64,000 nt of DNA from Oenococcus sp. UCMA 16435. GTDB lineage: Bacteria > Bacillota > Bacilli > Lactobacillales > Lactobacillaceae. The stretch is from NCBI GenBank assembly GCA_004010835.2, contig CP030868.2, positions 1,302,001 to 1,366,000 on the forward strand. Reading direction: 5' to 3'. Each line of letters begins with the position of its first letter. The stretch's first letter is position 1. The notes under the pieces are model-generated. The model searched no databases and had not been told where the DNA came from. It saw only the letters and a list, made by a program, of their open reading frames with translations. Positions 46,008 through 53,840 of the stretch are shown in pieces. Both the position numbers and the translations under genes were made by a program.

Positions 46008-46436
46008 ATGACAGATATAGAAATTGACGGGTTGATTGCAACAATCAACACGGCTTCACGTCAGCTGCAAACCTATTTGGATGAACAGTTAAAACCGTTG
46101 AAGCTGACATCGAGTAACTATTATTTTATTTTAAAAATTAACCAGGCACCAACTTTAACACAGGATCAATTATTTAAACGAATTTACCTGAGTCAAAGTA
46201 ATGTCACGAGGCGATTGGAACAATTAATCAGACTGGGATACGTTCAAAAGCAACGGTCACAGACCGATGGCCGCTCTTGGTCAATTAGCCTGACAAGCAC
46301 TGGAAAAGCATTGGTTCCCAAGTTGAATGAGCGTTTAGAATACGTCAATAATAGAATCTTTAGCGGCATTGATCGTGTGACGCAGGATCGATTAATGGCA
46401 GCCTTAATCAAGGTCGAACAAAACTTAATGCAGTAG
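46008..46436 (+). CDS. MarR family transcriptional regulator (island)
   Basis: 142 residues with a winged helix: LTQDQLFKRIYLSQSNVTRRLEQLIRLGYVQKQRSQTDGRSWSISLTSTGKAL, including the D-G-R wing typical of MarR. ATG 46008 is preceded by GGAGAAGGTG; a TTG at 46005 is in frame but less likely. It is followed closely by a chimeric gene whose first 45 residues may be what is left of its former target. Confidence 0.85.
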   Translation: MTDIEIDGLIATINTASRQLQTYLDEQLKPLKLTSSNYYFILKINQAPTLTQDQLFKRIYLSQSNVTRRLEQLIRLGYVQKQRSQTDGRSWSISLTSTGKALVPKLNERLEYVNNRIFSGIDRVTQDRLMAALIKVEQNLMQ

Positions 46437-46465
46437 CACGGTGTTTGAGAATTTAGGAGGTTTTT

Positions 46466-46897
46466 ATGACAAATTATGTCAAGATTTTTGATAAACCCAA
46501 TCATGATTTGATTATTCCTGAAGGATTTAAAGCAGTTACGGCTGATCAGCGTCAACGAAACCACGAACGGGCGATGGTTGTTCGTTACCAGCGTCCAGGA
46601 ATCGCTGACCCGAATTTACGTCAACTCATGACTAACCTCATCATTGAACTGTATAAGTATCAGGCTGAAAGCGAACGTAAGCGAATCATCGAGCGTCAGC
46701 AACAAGGGATTGCCCTCGCCAAACAGCAGGGTAAATATCATGGCCGCAAACCCCAATACACCCAAGACGATCCCCGCTTGCAACATGCTTTTAAGCTTTA
46801 TCAGGCAGGCGTGAGTGACATAGACGTTGCTCGGAATACCGGGATCAAGCGGACAACTTTTATTCGATATCGTAAAAAACTTAATATCAAGAGATAG
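46466..46897 (+). CDS. Chimeric ORF: unknown N-terminus fused to C-terminal part of a serine resolvase
   Basis: 143 residues. From about residue 46 the sequence IADPNLRQLMTNLIIELYKYQAESERKRIIERQQQGIALAKQQGKYHGRKPQ followed by a helix-turn-helix (GVSDIDVARNTGIKRTTFIRYRKKLNI) is the long helix and DNA-binding domain of a serine recombinase of the plasmid resolvase/invertase type. The catalytic domain with the active Ser is absent. The first 45 residues (MTNYVKIFDKPNHDLIIPEG...) belong to something else that I do not recognise. It is probably non-functional as a recombinase but could still bind res-like DNA. Confidence 0.65.
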   Translation: MTNYVKIFDKPNHDLIIPEGFKAVTADQRQRNHERAMVVRYQRPGIADPNLRQLMTNLIIELYKYQAESERKRIIERQQQGIALAKQQGKYHGRKPQYTQDDPRLQHAFKLYQAGVSDIDVARNTGIKRTTFIRYRKKLNIKR

Positions 46898-47031
46898 GAC
46901 ACTTAGCTAGCCCATGCTAATTATTCATGAATATAAAACATATTTATCATTTGCAAATATATGTGTTATGCGTTATTATACATGTAGTGATATTTATTAA
47001 GCTTACTTAGCATGTATGAGGAGGGACACTA

Positions 47032-47823
47032 ATGGAAATTATTACATTTTCAGCTATAAAAGGCGGCGTTGGCAAAACTACCCTAGCTTTTAATTATGGT
47101 GAGTGGTTAGCAAAAAATGGCAAGCATGTTTTATTTATTGACTTAGACCACCAAAGTAATTTAACCCAGACTTACAACATTTACGACAATCAAGACACCG
47201 TTGGCAACATTTTCTTAGATCGAGGGAAAGTCAAAATACATGAAATAAGTGCTTATATTAGTATAATTGCCGGAGATATGCACCTTGACGATATTGAGCG
47301 TACCATTGAAAATAAGACTAACAAAAACATGTTCCTCTACATGTGGTTGTCAGATAATTATGAACGTTTAAATTTAGGAAAATTCGAGTATATTATTTTG
47401 GATTGTCACCCAGATTTTTCTACTGCTACCAAGAATGCAGTAATCATTAGTAATGCTATTCTTAGTCCAATCACACCTAGCGAACATGGGTATAATGCAA
47501 AATTTAACCTAGAAGAAAGAATTAACGAATTACGCAAAGAAGCCATTGATTACTCTACTAGAAAATCTTATGTCACGACCAAATTATTTTTTATCGCCAA
47601 CATGATTAAACACAACACAAGATCATCTCGCGAGTTATTAAAAGCCTTAAAAGGCGATCCCAGTGTATTGGCTACAGTTCCAGAAAAGGAGCTATTCAAT
47701 CGTTCAACGTTGGATAAAAAATCTCTTTCAAAAATGGCTGAAGACCACAAAACATATATTGATCAACATGAATTTTTCGACAGTATGGACAAAACATTTA
47801 ATGAAATCACGGAAAAATTATAA
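47032..47823 (+). CDS. parA: ParA family plasmid partition ATPase
   Basis: 263 residues. Deviant Walker A KGGVGKTT (~10-17), LFIDLDHQSNLTQTYNIYD and EYIILDCHPDFSTATKNAV give the ParA/Soj ATPase. There is no extra N-terminal DNA-binding domain, so it is a type Ib-like partition ATPase. It is followed after 71 bases by a small ribbon-helix-helix protein, the usual type Ib pairing. It drives segregation of the plasmid before cell division; in the integrated state the role is unclear. AGGAGGG lies before the start. Confidence 0.9.
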   Translation: MEIITFSAIKGGVGKTTLAFNYGEWLAKNGKHVLFIDLDHQSNLTQTYNIYDNQDTVGNIFLDRGKVKIHEISAYISIIAGDMHLDDIERTIENKTNKNMFLYMWLSDNYERLNLGKFEYIILDCHPDFSTATKNAVIISNAILSPITPSEHGYNAKFNLEERINELRKEAIDYSTRKSYVTTKLFFIANMIKHNTRSSRELLKALKGDPSVLATVPEKELFNRSTLDKKSLSKMAEDHKTYIDQHEFFDSMDKTFNEITEKL

Positions 47824-47894
47824 ATATTTCGTACACGTATCAATCACATGTATACTCAATACGTGTGCATGTGAATTATAAAGGAGGACTACCT

Positions 47895-48134
47895 ATGGCA
47901 TTCGATCCAGAGAACAAAAACATAAAAAAGGCACTACAAAAAAATGAAACAGAACAGCCAACTGATACTAAAGATAAACTTGTTATTCCTGTTTTTAAAG
48001 ATGAAGAGGAACGTACTAAAAACTATACCTTTTCACTTCAACCTAGCGCACGCAAAAGACTTGACGGTCTGGCCAAAGAACATAATTTTAAGTCTGCCTC
48101 CAAATTTTTAAATGAGCTTATAAAAAATATGTGA
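47895..48134 (+). CDS. Ribbon-helix-helix centromere-binding partner of ParA
   Basis: 79 residues: a flexible charged N-terminus and a C-terminal fold KNYTFSLQPSARKRLDGLAKEHNFKSASKFLNELIKNM typical of CopG/ParG-like ribbon-helix-helix proteins. The start at 47895 is chosen because AAAGGAGG lies eight bases upstream; a longer frame from 47865 covers this site. Position next to parA indicates a ParB-type adaptor that binds parS repeats and represses the par operon. Confidence 0.72.
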   Translation: MAFDPENKNIKKALQKNETEQPTDTKDKLVIPVFKDEEERTKNYTFSLQPSARKRLDGLAKEHNFKSASKFLNELIKNM

Positions 48135-48158
48135 TGTCACTTTAAGGGGGGAGTCGTT

Positions 48159-48536
48159 ATGGGAATTTCAATAAGTGTTATATTTTTGTTTGCCAGCCTT
48201 ATTGTCTTTTGGATAGTCCCAGCCATTGGAATTGCAAAAAATCACCTGGTAGATGACCGCTTCTTTATTCGACAGTGGTTATTTCCAATGCAGTATTGGT
48301 TACAGCTATTATTTGAAAGAATCAGCGGTAACCGTCGTATTGTCGTAAGAATTTTACAGATAATGTCTCTGTTTATCACGTATTTTTGCGGGTTACTTAT
48401 GCTCCTCGTGTTTAGTGCTTTTGATATTAATACAGCCAAGCATTTTAGTGTTTTTATATTATTTGAATATTTACTGGTATCTTCTATCGCCTACTGGTTT
48501 CAACCAAAAGCTGGCAAAATATACAAGACCAAATAA
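48159..48536 (+). CDS. Hypothetical membrane protein of the plasmid island
   Basis: 125 residues with an N-terminal helix (~5-25), a basic amphipathic middle (NHLVDDRFFIRQWLF... RISGNRRIVVRIL) and two C-terminal helices. GGGGGGAG precedes the ATG. No family recognised. It lies 24 bases after the parB-like gene and may be cotranscribed with the par genes. Confidence 0.6.
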   Translation: MGISISVIFLFASLIVFWIVPAIGIAKNHLVDDRFFIRQWLFPMQYWLQLLFERISGNRRIVVRILQIMSLFITYFCGLLMLLVFSAFDINTAKHFSVFILFEYLLVSSIAYWFQPKAGKIYKTK

Positions 48537-49039
48537 AGTTGCCGCTAGGTAAGCGCTATGCTAGACTAAGATTAATTTAACAACCGAATAAAGAGATCAA
48601 GCTAAGTAGAAAAATCCCCGATTCACGAGGAATCAGGGATTTTGGATTTAGCAAGTAGCTATAGGACAGCTACTTAGATTCAGTCGATTTTCACCGCCAA
48701 GTTAAAATCGACTGAACATTGTTCTTAATTTGTAGGTTAATTATACCGCAAACCAGTCCCCGAGGACAAGTTAAGGATAGTTAAAAACAAATTGAAGTCA
48801 ATGGACTAAGTAGCTAACTGAAGCTATTTAGTCCATTTTTGTTGTTAGAAATTAAAAAAAGTTGCCGACTGGGCAACTCACAACCAGACACATGCTGATG
48901 AATTTGCAAAGCCTCACCGCTAAATGAATGCTTTGTAATTCAGTTAGAGCATATCAGATTTGTATTGTAATGCAAATCAAATGTTTTAGCAACTCTCTTT
49001 TGAGACAGCGTGTGTCAGTCAAGAAAGGGAGTTTTAATT
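48537..49039. promoter_or_regulatory. rep upstream control region with a series of hairpins
   Basis: 503 bp without a gene but rich in perfect or near-perfect stems: AAAATCCC-x-GATTC/GAATC-x-GGGATTTT (48611-48643), AAGTAGCT/AGCTACTT (48653-48675), TTCAGTCGATTTT/AAAATCGACTGAA (48679-48716), GGACTAAGTAGCT/AGCTATTTAGTCC with a T run (48803-48839, a terminator) and AGTTGCC/GGCAACT (about 48859-48877). Such regions upstream of RepA_N genes hold antisense RNA or attenuation copy-number control. The rep ribosome binding site AAAGGGAG is at 49024-49031. Confidence 0.55.
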
Positions 49040-50251
49040 ATGACAAAATCAACAAATTTCAATTACTATGAAGCCGATAATGTATATGGAGCCTTGTTTT
49101 TCCAGTTTCCTAAGGTATTAATGTATGGCGAGCAATACAAACATTTAAGCAATGACGCTAAATTAGCCTATATGGTACTGAAAGACCGATTAGAGTATTC
49201 TTTGCGCAACCACTGGGTTGATGAAGATAATCATGTTTACTTTATTTTTACCGTTCAAGAATTACAGGACTTATTTAACTGCGCTACTGAAAAAGCCGTT
49301 AAAATTAAAAAAGAATTACAAACAGCCAATCTATTAAAACAAATTCAAATGGGATTTAATCCTAAAACGAAAAAGAATGAACCGAATCGTTTATACCTTT
49401 CCAAGCTCGATGTGAAAGCAACTGATGTCTATTTAAGGGGTGAATATGGACAAGAAACGCCGAAATCCCTTGCTACGAGCGGAAGTTCAAAAAATGAACT
49501 TCCGCGGGAGACCGTTGAAACCCTTGCTACGAGCGGAAGTTCAAAAAATGAACTTCCGCATAAGTTCGTTGACGACACTCCTCAAACCCTTGCTACGAGC
49601 GGAAGTTCAAAAAATGGACTTAATCTATATAAAGAACCTAAAGAAAAAGATAAATATAGATACAATATAGATACCTTAACGGAAAACAACCAGGTCATAG
49701 TCAGCTTTTTAGGCCGTCAGTCCAAAGCCGACGGTGTCTTTAACCCGACTCTGCATGCCTACTTTAATCTGGGCCAGTCCGATGATATCTTGGATCACAG
49801 TCTCTTGATCAACAGCCAAAAGCACCTGCAGTTGAATTCTGCCAAGATTCCGACCGGGCGCTTAGTTGATAACCAGGGTCCCTTTGACCTGGCCCAACAC
49901 CCGAACTTAAAAGCACCCTTAGCCCGGTTGAAAAAGACCAGTAAAGAACAGGGCTTTGACGATGTCTTTGTGATTAATTGTCCCCACACCGGACCGATTG
50001 CCAGACTGAAAGATCTAAACAGCAATTACGAACTGACGATCACTTCCGACCGGAATGCTTTAGTCGTCTATACAGCCAACCAAATCGATCCCAGCCTGCA
50101 TTTGAACCATTCGGCTAAGCCTTGGTCGGCTGTGGCCCTAGAAGCCCAGACTCTCCCCAATAGCGAGAACCTGACCTCTTTAGGCAATGTAACTTTGCTT
50201 AAAGACAGTTATCGAAAGGAAAGCATTAGCTACCAGTTTCTAAGGGGATAG
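49040..50251 (+). CDS. Chimeric ORF: RepA_N replication initiator N-terminus fused to C-terminal part of aldose 1-epimerase
   Basis: 403 residues from ATG 49040. Residues 1 to ~215 are the RepA_N domain of theta-replicating Gram-positive plasmids (NYYEADNVYGALFFQFPKVLMYGEQYKHLSNDAKLAYMVLKDRLEYS) plus a linker with three ATSGSSKN repeats. From ~residue 216 the sequence VSFLGRQSKADGVFNPTLHAYFNLGQSDDILDHSLLINSQKHLQL is galactose mutarotase, keeping the second active-site His (NPTLHAYFNL) and the catalytic Glu region (ALEAQTLPNSEN) but lacking the first ~130 residues with the other active-site His. The join at about 49680-49692 keeps frame. The normal RepA C-terminal domain is lost. Confidence 0.75.
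   Translation: MTKSTNFNYYEADNVYGALFFQFPKVLMYGEQYKHLSNDAKLAYMVLKDRLEYSLRNHWVDEDNHVYFIFTVQELQDLFNCATEKAVKIKKELQTANLLKQIQMGFNPKTKKNEPNRLYLSKLDVKATDVYLRGEYGQETPKSLATSGSSKNELPRETVETLATSGSSKNELPHKFVDDTPQTLATSGSSKNGLNLYKEPKEKDKYRYNIDTLTENNQVIVSFLGRQSKADGVFNPTLHAYFNLGQSDDILDHSLLINSQKHLQLNSAKIPTGRLVDNQGPFDLAQHPNLKAPLARLKKTSKEQGFDDVFVINCPHTGPIARLKDLNSNYELTITSDRNALVVYTANQIDPSLHLNHSAKPWSAVALEAQTLPNSENLTSLGNVTLLKDSYRKESISYQFLRG
49467..49620 (+). repeat. Iteron-like direct repeats with hairpins inside rep (putative plasmid origin)
   Basis: Three near-identical copies begin CCCTTGCTACGAGCGG at 49467, 49521 and 49587. The first two also carry the perfect hairpin GGAAGTTCA-AAAAA-TGAACTTCC; the third has one change (TGGACTT). 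Spacing is 54 and 66 bases, so reading frame is kept and each encodes LATSGSSKN. RepA_N plasmids are known to carry their origin as repeats within the rep coding sequence, which fits this location. Confidence 0.7.
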
Positions 50252-50310
50252 AATGATTAGCATAACTGAAAATTAGTAAGTTCAGTTTTGAATAGAAAGA
50301 GGTTATTATA

Positions 50311-51705
50311 TTGACAGTATTTAAAGCTTTTTCAAATGAGCGGGTTTTATCCTTTTTGCGCAATCAGGTCGTTGACGGTCGTGTTTTGAGCGATCCAGAG
50401 ACATTAAAAAAATATTCTTTTAATAAGTACTTCAGTTCGGATGATGGTGGATTGGCATTGGCATATGTTGAAGCACATTCAGTTTCAGATATTCAAGGAA
50501 CCATGAGAGCAGCTCGTAAATTTCATATTCCAGTTGTTCCCCAATCACAAAGAACCAGTACGGTCGTTGGATCGGAAGGTATCGATGGATGTTTATTATT
50601 ATCGACCGATAAAATGAACAAAATTTTGGAAATCAGTAAAGAGGATTCGCTTGCAGTTGTCGAGCCGGGGGTTATTAATAACGATTTGGACAAGGAGGCT
50701 CGCAAAGAAGGCATGTTTTACGCGCCAGATCCGGGTTCGAAAGAAATTTCCGGTATTGGTGGAAATGTGGCAACGAATGCTGGCGGTATGAGTACCGTAA
50801 AATATGGCGCAACCAAAGACAATGTACTTGGGCTGAAAGCTGTTTTAGCCGATGGACGCGAGATCAAGTTTGGCGGTCGTACTTTTAAGCAGGCTTTTGG
50901 CTATGATTTAACCCAATTATTTGTTGGTTCTGAAGGAACTCTTGGTGTTATTACTGAAATAATTGTCAAACTGCTGCCAATTCCGCTTGGGACACCCGTT
51001 ATGGGAGTTGCTTTCTTTGATAATATGACGGAATTAGCCAAGGCAGTGACGGCAATTCGAATTTCTGGTGTTTATCCAACGATGCTGGAAGCTTTGGATG
51101 GAAATACCGTTCTTGCTCTGGACAATTACGAAGGTACCCATTACGCTGAAAACAACGCAGCGATGTTGATCTTTAGAATGGACAGTGGTGGTCAATCAAA
51201 TATGGAACTTGTTCAGAAAATACTTAGTCAGCATCAAGCTAATCACGTGACCGTGACAACTAGTGCAAAGGAGCAGGAAGATTTAGAAAAATTGCGTAAT
51301 GATATGCTGCCGGCAATTTTTGCAGATCAGAATCACATCATGGAAGACATGGCAATGCCGCTTTCCAAGTTGGCTCCAATGATTGATTATATTCAGGAAC
51401 TCGGCAGACGTCTTGATTTAAAAATCTATACTGCTGGGCATGCTGGAGATGGAAATGTTCATCCAACGCTTGTTTGGCCAAAAGAACAAACAGAAGTTCC
51501 TGACAAAGTTGTCGAAGCCCTTCAGGATATGTTTCATAAAACACTCGAGCTCGGTGGAACGATTTCCGGTGAGCATGCAGTTGGAATGTTGAAAAATCAA
51601 TGGAACAATGAGGAACTTGGCGAAGATGTCGACCAGATTCAACATCAAATTAAAGATCTTTTTGATCCTATGAATCTATTAAATCCAAAACGTAAAATTA
51701 ATTGA
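50311..51705 (+). CDS. FAD-linked 2-hydroxyacid dehydrogenase (GlcD/D-lactate dehydrogenase type)
   Basis: 464 residues. FAD-binding segments VVPQSQRTSTVVGSEG, PDPGSKEISGIGGNVATNAGGMSTVKYG and LFVGSEGTLGVITEI are followed by the C-terminal oxidase domain with HAGDGNVHPTLVWP and GGTISGEHAVGMLKNQW. This is the glycolate oxidase/D-lactate dehydrogenase flavoprotein family without an iron-sulfur domain. It oxidises a D-2-hydroxyacid such as D-lactate to the 2-oxo acid. Start is TTG 50311 with AGAGG upstream. Composition returns to the host pattern here, marking the end of the island. Confidence 0.9.
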   Translation: MTVFKAFSNERVLSFLRNQVVDGRVLSDPETLKKYSFNKYFSSDDGGLALAYVEAHSVSDIQGTMRAARKFHIPVVPQSQRTSTVVGSEGIDGCLLLSTDKMNKILEISKEDSLAVVEPGVINNDLDKEARKEGMFYAPDPGSKEISGIGGNVATNAGGMSTVKYGATKDNVLGLKAVLADGREIKFGGRTFKQAFGYDLTQLFVGSEGTLGVITEIIVKLLPIPLGTPVMGVAFFDNMTELAKAVTAIRISGVYPTMLEALDGNTVLALDNYEGTHYAENNAAMLIFRMDSGGQSNMELVQKILSQHQANHVTVTTSAKEQEDLEKLRNDMLPAIFADQNHIMEDMAMPLSKLAPMIDYIQELGRRLDLKIYTAGHAGDGNVHPTLVWPKEQTEVPDKVVEALQDMFHKTLELGGTISGEHAVGMLKNQWNNEELGEDVDQIQHQIKDLFDPMNLLNPKRKIN

Positions 51706-51707
51706 TG

Positions 51708-51738
51708 AAAATACCCACACTACTGCGGGTATTTTTTT
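51708..51738 (+). terminator. Rho-independent terminator
   Basis: AAAATACCC and GGGTATTTTTTT pair around a short loop directly after the dehydrogenase stop. Confidence 0.85.
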
Positions 51739-51795
51739 GTATATTTGGAAATATTTGTGCTGGAACTATTATTATTTTAACGATTTTTTTGGAAT

Positions 51796-52434
51796 TCATC
51801 TCCTGCTTGTATAAATTGATTTTTCACCATCTATTATTTTGTTGATTTCTTTAGCTAGAGTCACTCGCTTAATTGGCAGATAACCAATAATTAATTTATT
51901 TAAAATTGGTATATGGCTGAGAATCCTTAGCGGAAGTGTGATGGCGATCGAAGAAGGCCTCGCTGAATCAAAAACAAGTCCTGGATAGACAATTAAATTT
52001 TCCTTGTTTTGTTTTTGGATTATTTTTTCAGCCAGGTATTTAGCCTGCATATATTTTTTTAGAATAAAAGGTCCTTTATTAGCCGAAATAAAGAGGAGTT
52101 TACTTTTACTTTTATTAGTTTTCAAAAAATTAGTAATTTCGCGAACGGGTTGGACAATAAACTGATCATAAGTAATATTTTTTTTTCGATTTTCGAACAA
52201 AATGCCAATTAAGTCAATTAGCCAATCTGTTCCATTAATATATTTTTGCCACTCATGATCTTTTAAAATGTCGGAACTTACCCAAGTAATTTTATCGGCC
52301 CAATTTTGCGTTAAGTTGCTTGGCCTCCCATGCCTTGAAACGCTGATAATTTGGTGACCCTTTTCTTCTAAAATTTCCAGTACCTTTTGGCCGATGAATC
52401 CGCTGCCACCAAAGACGACAATTTTCATCTTCAT
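51796..52434 (-). CDS. NAD(P)-binding epimerase/NmrA-like protein
   Basis: 212 residues. The N-terminal Rossmann motif KIVVFGGSGFIGQKVLEILEEKGHQIISVSRHG and the segment KYMQAKYLAEKII (the Y/x3/K position is YMQAK) place it with atypical extended SDRs of the NDUFA9/YesF type, which often bind NADP without a firmly known substrate. Tandem starts (MKMKI) at 52434 and 52428. It lies 31 bases downstream of the carbonic anhydrase gene on the same strand. Confidence 0.8.
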   Translation of the reverse strand: MKMKIVVFGGSGFIGQKVLEILEEKGHQIISVSRHGRPSNLTQNWADKITWVSSDILKDHEWQKYINGTDWLIDLIGILFENRKKNITYDQFIVQPVREITNFLKTNKSKSKLLFISANKGPFILKKYMQAKYLAEKIIQKQNKENLIVYPGLVFDSARPSSIAITLPLRILSHIPILNKLIIGYLPIKRVTLAKEINKIIDGEKSIYTSRR

Positions 52435-52465
52435 TTCCTTTCATGGAAAACTATCCATTCAATCA

Positions 52466-53128
52466 TTAATTTTTGATAGATGGACTGCAATATAAGACTG
52501 GTCGTCCATTCAGGGATTGTAGTTGACGATTATTGTATGGATAAAGTTTATGAAATTCTGCTAATTGTTTACCCGACATTTGAGCCGGGTTGGCTAAAAT
52601 ATACCACTCAACATTCTCTGTCAATGGCGGCGTTGTCAAAGAACCCAAATAATGATAATAAGCTTTATTTTCGGGTATTAAATCATTTAGATTACAGACG
52701 AAATTCTGATCCCGATTGATGTGATCCAGTATTTGAGAAAAGGTTACAGAAGTTTTTCCGGCTTTTAAAAAGACGGCGATGACCGCCATTCTCCCATCCT
52801 CAGCTTGATGAACAAAGTGAATTTCACCATCGAATCTATAATCATTTAGCAGGTGTTCACTTGGGGTGTGGATATGAAATTGTTGCAATGAGAAAAGCCG
52901 ATTGTCAATAATTGCCTCACCCTTTAATCCAATTTCAATTCCTTGGCCAGTATCATGAACGTAGGAAGCGTTTGTTGAATAATTCAGTTTTAAGGCCGAC
53001 TGTTTCCTGGTTCTTTTCGCTTTATTTGATTCCAAAGCGACTGGAGATTGCATTTGTCCCGTTTCAAACAGCCAGGTATTTTGATTATTGTAATCAAGTT
53101 TCACCACTTCAGATTTCCTCTTTCTCAA
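52466..53128 (-). CDS. Alpha-class carbonic anhydrase without signal peptide
   Basis: 220 residues. Zinc ligands are visible in LQQFHIHTPSEHLL (two His) and GEIHFVHQAEDGRMAV (third His), with LGSLTTPPLTENVEWYI near the end, all hallmarks of alpha-carbonic anhydrases. QMQSPVAL is the QSPV motif. Unlike most bacterial members there is no signal peptide and the N-terminal WxYxG part is short, so it seems cytosolic. It interconverts CO2 and bicarbonate, useful in a malolactic or heterofermentative cell for carboxylation and pH balance. Confidence 0.88.
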   Translation of the reverse strand: MRKRKSEVVKLDYNNQNTWLFETGQMQSPVALESNKAKRTRKQSALKLNYSTNASYVHDTGQGIEIGLKGEAIIDNRLFSLQQFHIHTPSEHLLNDYRFDGEIHFVHQAEDGRMAVIAVFLKAGKTSVTFSQILDHINRDQNFVCNLNDLIPENKAYYHYLGSLTTPPLTENVEWYILANPAQMSGKQLAEFHKLYPYNNRQLQSLNGRPVLYCSPSIKN

Positions 53129-53248
53129 AAAATATTCTGAATGAATTGTGCTATCTAAATAAAAATTGTTATTACTATTACTATGATAGAAGAAAAAAAG
53201 GTTTATAAGCGTTATCCTGATTTTGTAAATTCAACTGCTTTCATATAG

Positions 53249-53365
53249 ATTGATCAACAATTGAAAGCTGTTGGAATTACACCGGATTTAATTAGAGTTT
53301 CAATTGGTATTGAAAATGTTGAAGATTTAATTGCCGACTTGGACCAGGCTTTGGCAAAAGTCTAA
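53249..53365 (+). pseudogene. C-terminal remnant of a Cys/Met metabolism PLP enzyme
   Basis: After a TAG (53246-53248) the frame reads [38 protein letters not shown] and stops at 53363-53365. This matches the last ~38 residues of O-acetylhomoserine sulfhydrylase/cystathionine gamma-synthase proteins (A-x-G-I-x-P-x-L-I-R-h-S-h-G-I-E-x-x-x-D-L-I-x-D-L). The rest of the gene is gone; sequence before the stop does not fit the family. Confidence 0.6.
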
Positions 53366-53459
53366 AAAATAATAAAGCGTAATCGATAATTTAAATCGGT
53401 AATTATTTATTTGACCTTTACTGACTATTGTTTATCATATGAGTTATGGAGGAAAACAA

Positions 53460-53747
53460 ATGGCATTAGCAGAAGCAGAATCAGAGAAATTAAATGTTGA
53501 AGGTTTGTCCATTATGTTGGCCAAGAATATCGATTCATTGAATGCTGATGAAGACAAAAATGTTGAAAAATATTTACTTAAATCAATCTACGATAATGCA
53601 GATATTCATAAATCAGAGAAAATCGATGAGTACCCAAAGGTAGACAGCAAAAAAGTTGCTGCTCGAATCGATGAATTGGAAAAAGATGAACCACAAGATG
53701 CTAAGAAGACTTTCAGTGATTTAAGGACCTGGGCTAAAGTAAAATAA
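53460..53747 (+). CDS. Hypothetical small charged protein
   Basis: 95 residues, acidic and Lys-rich, predicted helical, with no membrane segment (MALAEAESEKLNVEGLSIMLAKNIDSLNADEDKNVEKYLLKSIY...). The start at 53460 is chosen because a perfect GGAGG lies at 53448-53452; a longer frame from 53439 would overlap it. Not recognised; similar short proteins of unknown function occur in lactic acid bacteria. Followed by a hairpin with TCGAGATTTTTT near 53775-53805. Confidence 0.65.
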   Translation: MALAEAESEKLNVEGLSIMLAKNIDSLNADEDKNVEKYLLKSIYDNADIHKSEKIDEYPKVDSKKVAARIDELEKDEPQDAKKTFSDLRTWAKVK

Positions 53748-53840
53748 TTATCAAGATACGAAAATATAGATAAATCTCGAATCATCAAAAGTTCGAGATT
53801 TTTTTATAAACTTTTATTCTTTTTTTATTATGCTTAGTGT

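Larger units (their letters stand above)
38416..50251. mobile_element. Plasmid-derived island integrated between argF and the chromosomal flank
   Basis: Genes typical of lactic acid bacterial theta plasmids (relaxase, parA with a ribbon-helix-helix partner, repA_N with iterons) plus an IS110 fragment, a resolvase fragment and a sugar/polyol module lie together in DNA more GC-rich than its surroundings. Both ends are gene fusions: argF-relaxase on the left and repA-galM on the right. This looks like integration of a plasmid or several plasmid pieces with loss of adjacent sequence. The exact right edge is uncertain, since the galM part may be plasmid cargo or host DNA. Confidence 0.7.

Noticed and set aside
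48653..48675. tRNA-like fold in the rep upstream region
   Set aside because: Only isolated stems; no T-loop GTTCRA motif or cloverleaf arrangement.
49467..49620. Three regularly spaced repeats resembling a tiny CRISPR array
   Set aside because: They lie in frame inside a rep gene, have unequal 54/66-base spacing, encode the same peptide and have no cas genes nearby; rep iterons explain them better.
52480..52719. 79-residue ORF opposite the carbonic anhydrase gene
   Set aside because: The antisense frame carries all conserved alpha-carbonic anhydrase motifs; this one is a shadow.
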